Source of the DNA: Polycladidibacter stylochi
Lineage (GTDB): Bacteria > Pseudomonadota > Alphaproteobacteria > Rhizobiales > Stappiaceae
Reading direction: 5' to 3'
NCBI RefSeq assembly: GCF_001562055.1
Contig: NZ_LLWE01000019.1
Location: 161,756-225,755 of the forward strand
Length of the DNA stretch: 64,000 bases
The translations under genes were made by a program, and so were the position numbers. Positions 63,784 through 64,000 of this stretch are shown here, piece by piece (positions within the stretch are counted from its first letter, which is position 1; every line of letters begins with the position of its first letter). The notes under the pieces were generated by a model that made no database searches, was not told the origin of the DNA, and saw nothing but the letters and a program-made list of their open reading frames with translations.

Positions 63784-63859
63784 TCATGCGGCCATTTTTT
63801 CCAGTCGGTTTTGCCGCGCAAATTCGGCTGGGGTTAGGTTGTCCAAAGACGAATGCGGT
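63784..63859 (-). pseudogene. C-terminal fragment of an IS3-family transposase (OrfB)
   Basis: The minus strand encodes PHSSLDNLTPAEFARQ..., ending KMAA and a TGA near 63784. The first part is the well-known end of IS3-group DDE transposases (RPHSSLGYLTPAEFA type). Upstream of the PHSSL codons the frame meets a stop within about 60 bases and the preceding residues do not fit the family, so the gene is truncated or interrupted. Confidence 0.7.
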
Positions 63860-64000
63860 TGACCTGCCCCCCATAATCTCCTCCAGTTTATGATAGGCTT
63901 CTACCTAACTGATGTGCTCCCCAATTTTCCCCCGGTCGGGAGGTAGAGATTTCTGGACCAAATCAGGAACACGGGCTGGATGCGTATTCCGATTTCATCA
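63860..64000. mobile_element. Candidate end of a second IS interrupting the transposase fragment
   Basis: TGACCTGCCCCCC at 63860 fits the TGAnCTG start of IS3-family terminal repeats, exactly where the transposase homology stops. The following 130 bp encode no recognised protein. The near-end sequence AACACGGGCTGGATGCGTATTCCG resembles the repeated ends of IS21-type elements only weakly. The element, if real, extends beyond the window. Confidence 0.35.

Overview
This 64 kb window reads as a chromosomal segment of a facultatively denitrifying, probably marine, Gram-negative proteobacterium. An alphaproteobacterium is most likely, but that is inference from gene content: clade I nosRZDFYLX with nosX, oxygen-independent ubiquinone genes ubiTUV, a DctPQM TRAP transporter with DctB/DctD, and the carboxyspermidine route to spermidine. 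No rRNA, tRNA, CRISPR array or prophage was seen.

Layout. 1-1294: most of a gamma-glutamyltransferase gene, cut by the window edge. 1.4-9.1 kb: ubiquinone block, ubiX and ubiD on the minus strand and ubiTUV on the plus strand behind a perfect FNR box. An AT-rich pair, a DUF4344 metallopeptidase and a TIGR04141/DUF6119 protein, sits between ubiX and ubiD. 9.1-16.3 kb: an aromatic-acid catabolic block (GntR regulator; VOC protein, DUF2783, FAD monooxygenase, MBL-fold protein, fumarylacetoacetase; divergent MarR and maleylacetoacetate isomerase) with a MarR-type palindrome on the fah promoter. 16.4-22.8 kb: glycerate 2-kinase, Lrp/AsnC regulator divergent from arginase with two phased operators, a Gate-domain membrane protein, a second MarR regulator and a Tat-exported nitroreductase-like lipoprotein. 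23.2-28.4 kb: a complete arginine-to-spermidine operon (speA, carboxyspermidine dehydrogenase, nspC, speB) closed by a strong bidirectional terminator. 28.5-35.0 kb: C4-dicarboxylate-type TRAP transporter with its sigma54 two-component system and a clear -24/-12 promoter. 35.2-36.7 kb: a RhlE-like RNA helicase. 37.4-43.3 kb: an RbsABC-type sugar uptake operon with a FucU/RbsD mutarotase, an aldo/keto reductase and a DeoR regulator. 43.4-53.5 kb: a HEPN-like ORF and an AT-rich type I secretion locus encoding two unusual non-RTX repeat proteins that share a QxNxLxDxD motif and a DxLA C-terminus, followed by a PrtD/LapB-type ABC exporter and an HlyD adaptor. 54.3-62.9 kb: the complete nitrous oxide reductase operon nosRZDFYLX. 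63.1-64.0 kb: a long inverted repeat, a small immunity-like protein and insertion-sequence debris.

How it fits together: ubiTUV and nosRZDFYLX both belong to growth without oxygen, and each is preceded by an FNR/NnrR-type site, so quinone supply and N2O respiration look co-controlled. The TRAP transporter and aromatic-acid genes supply carbon, and arginase and arginine decarboxylase direct arginine to ornithine or polyamines. The most novel part is the type I secretion locus with its paired QxN-repeat proteins. The ubiX-ubiD interruption by a TIGR04141 protein is the next most interesting.
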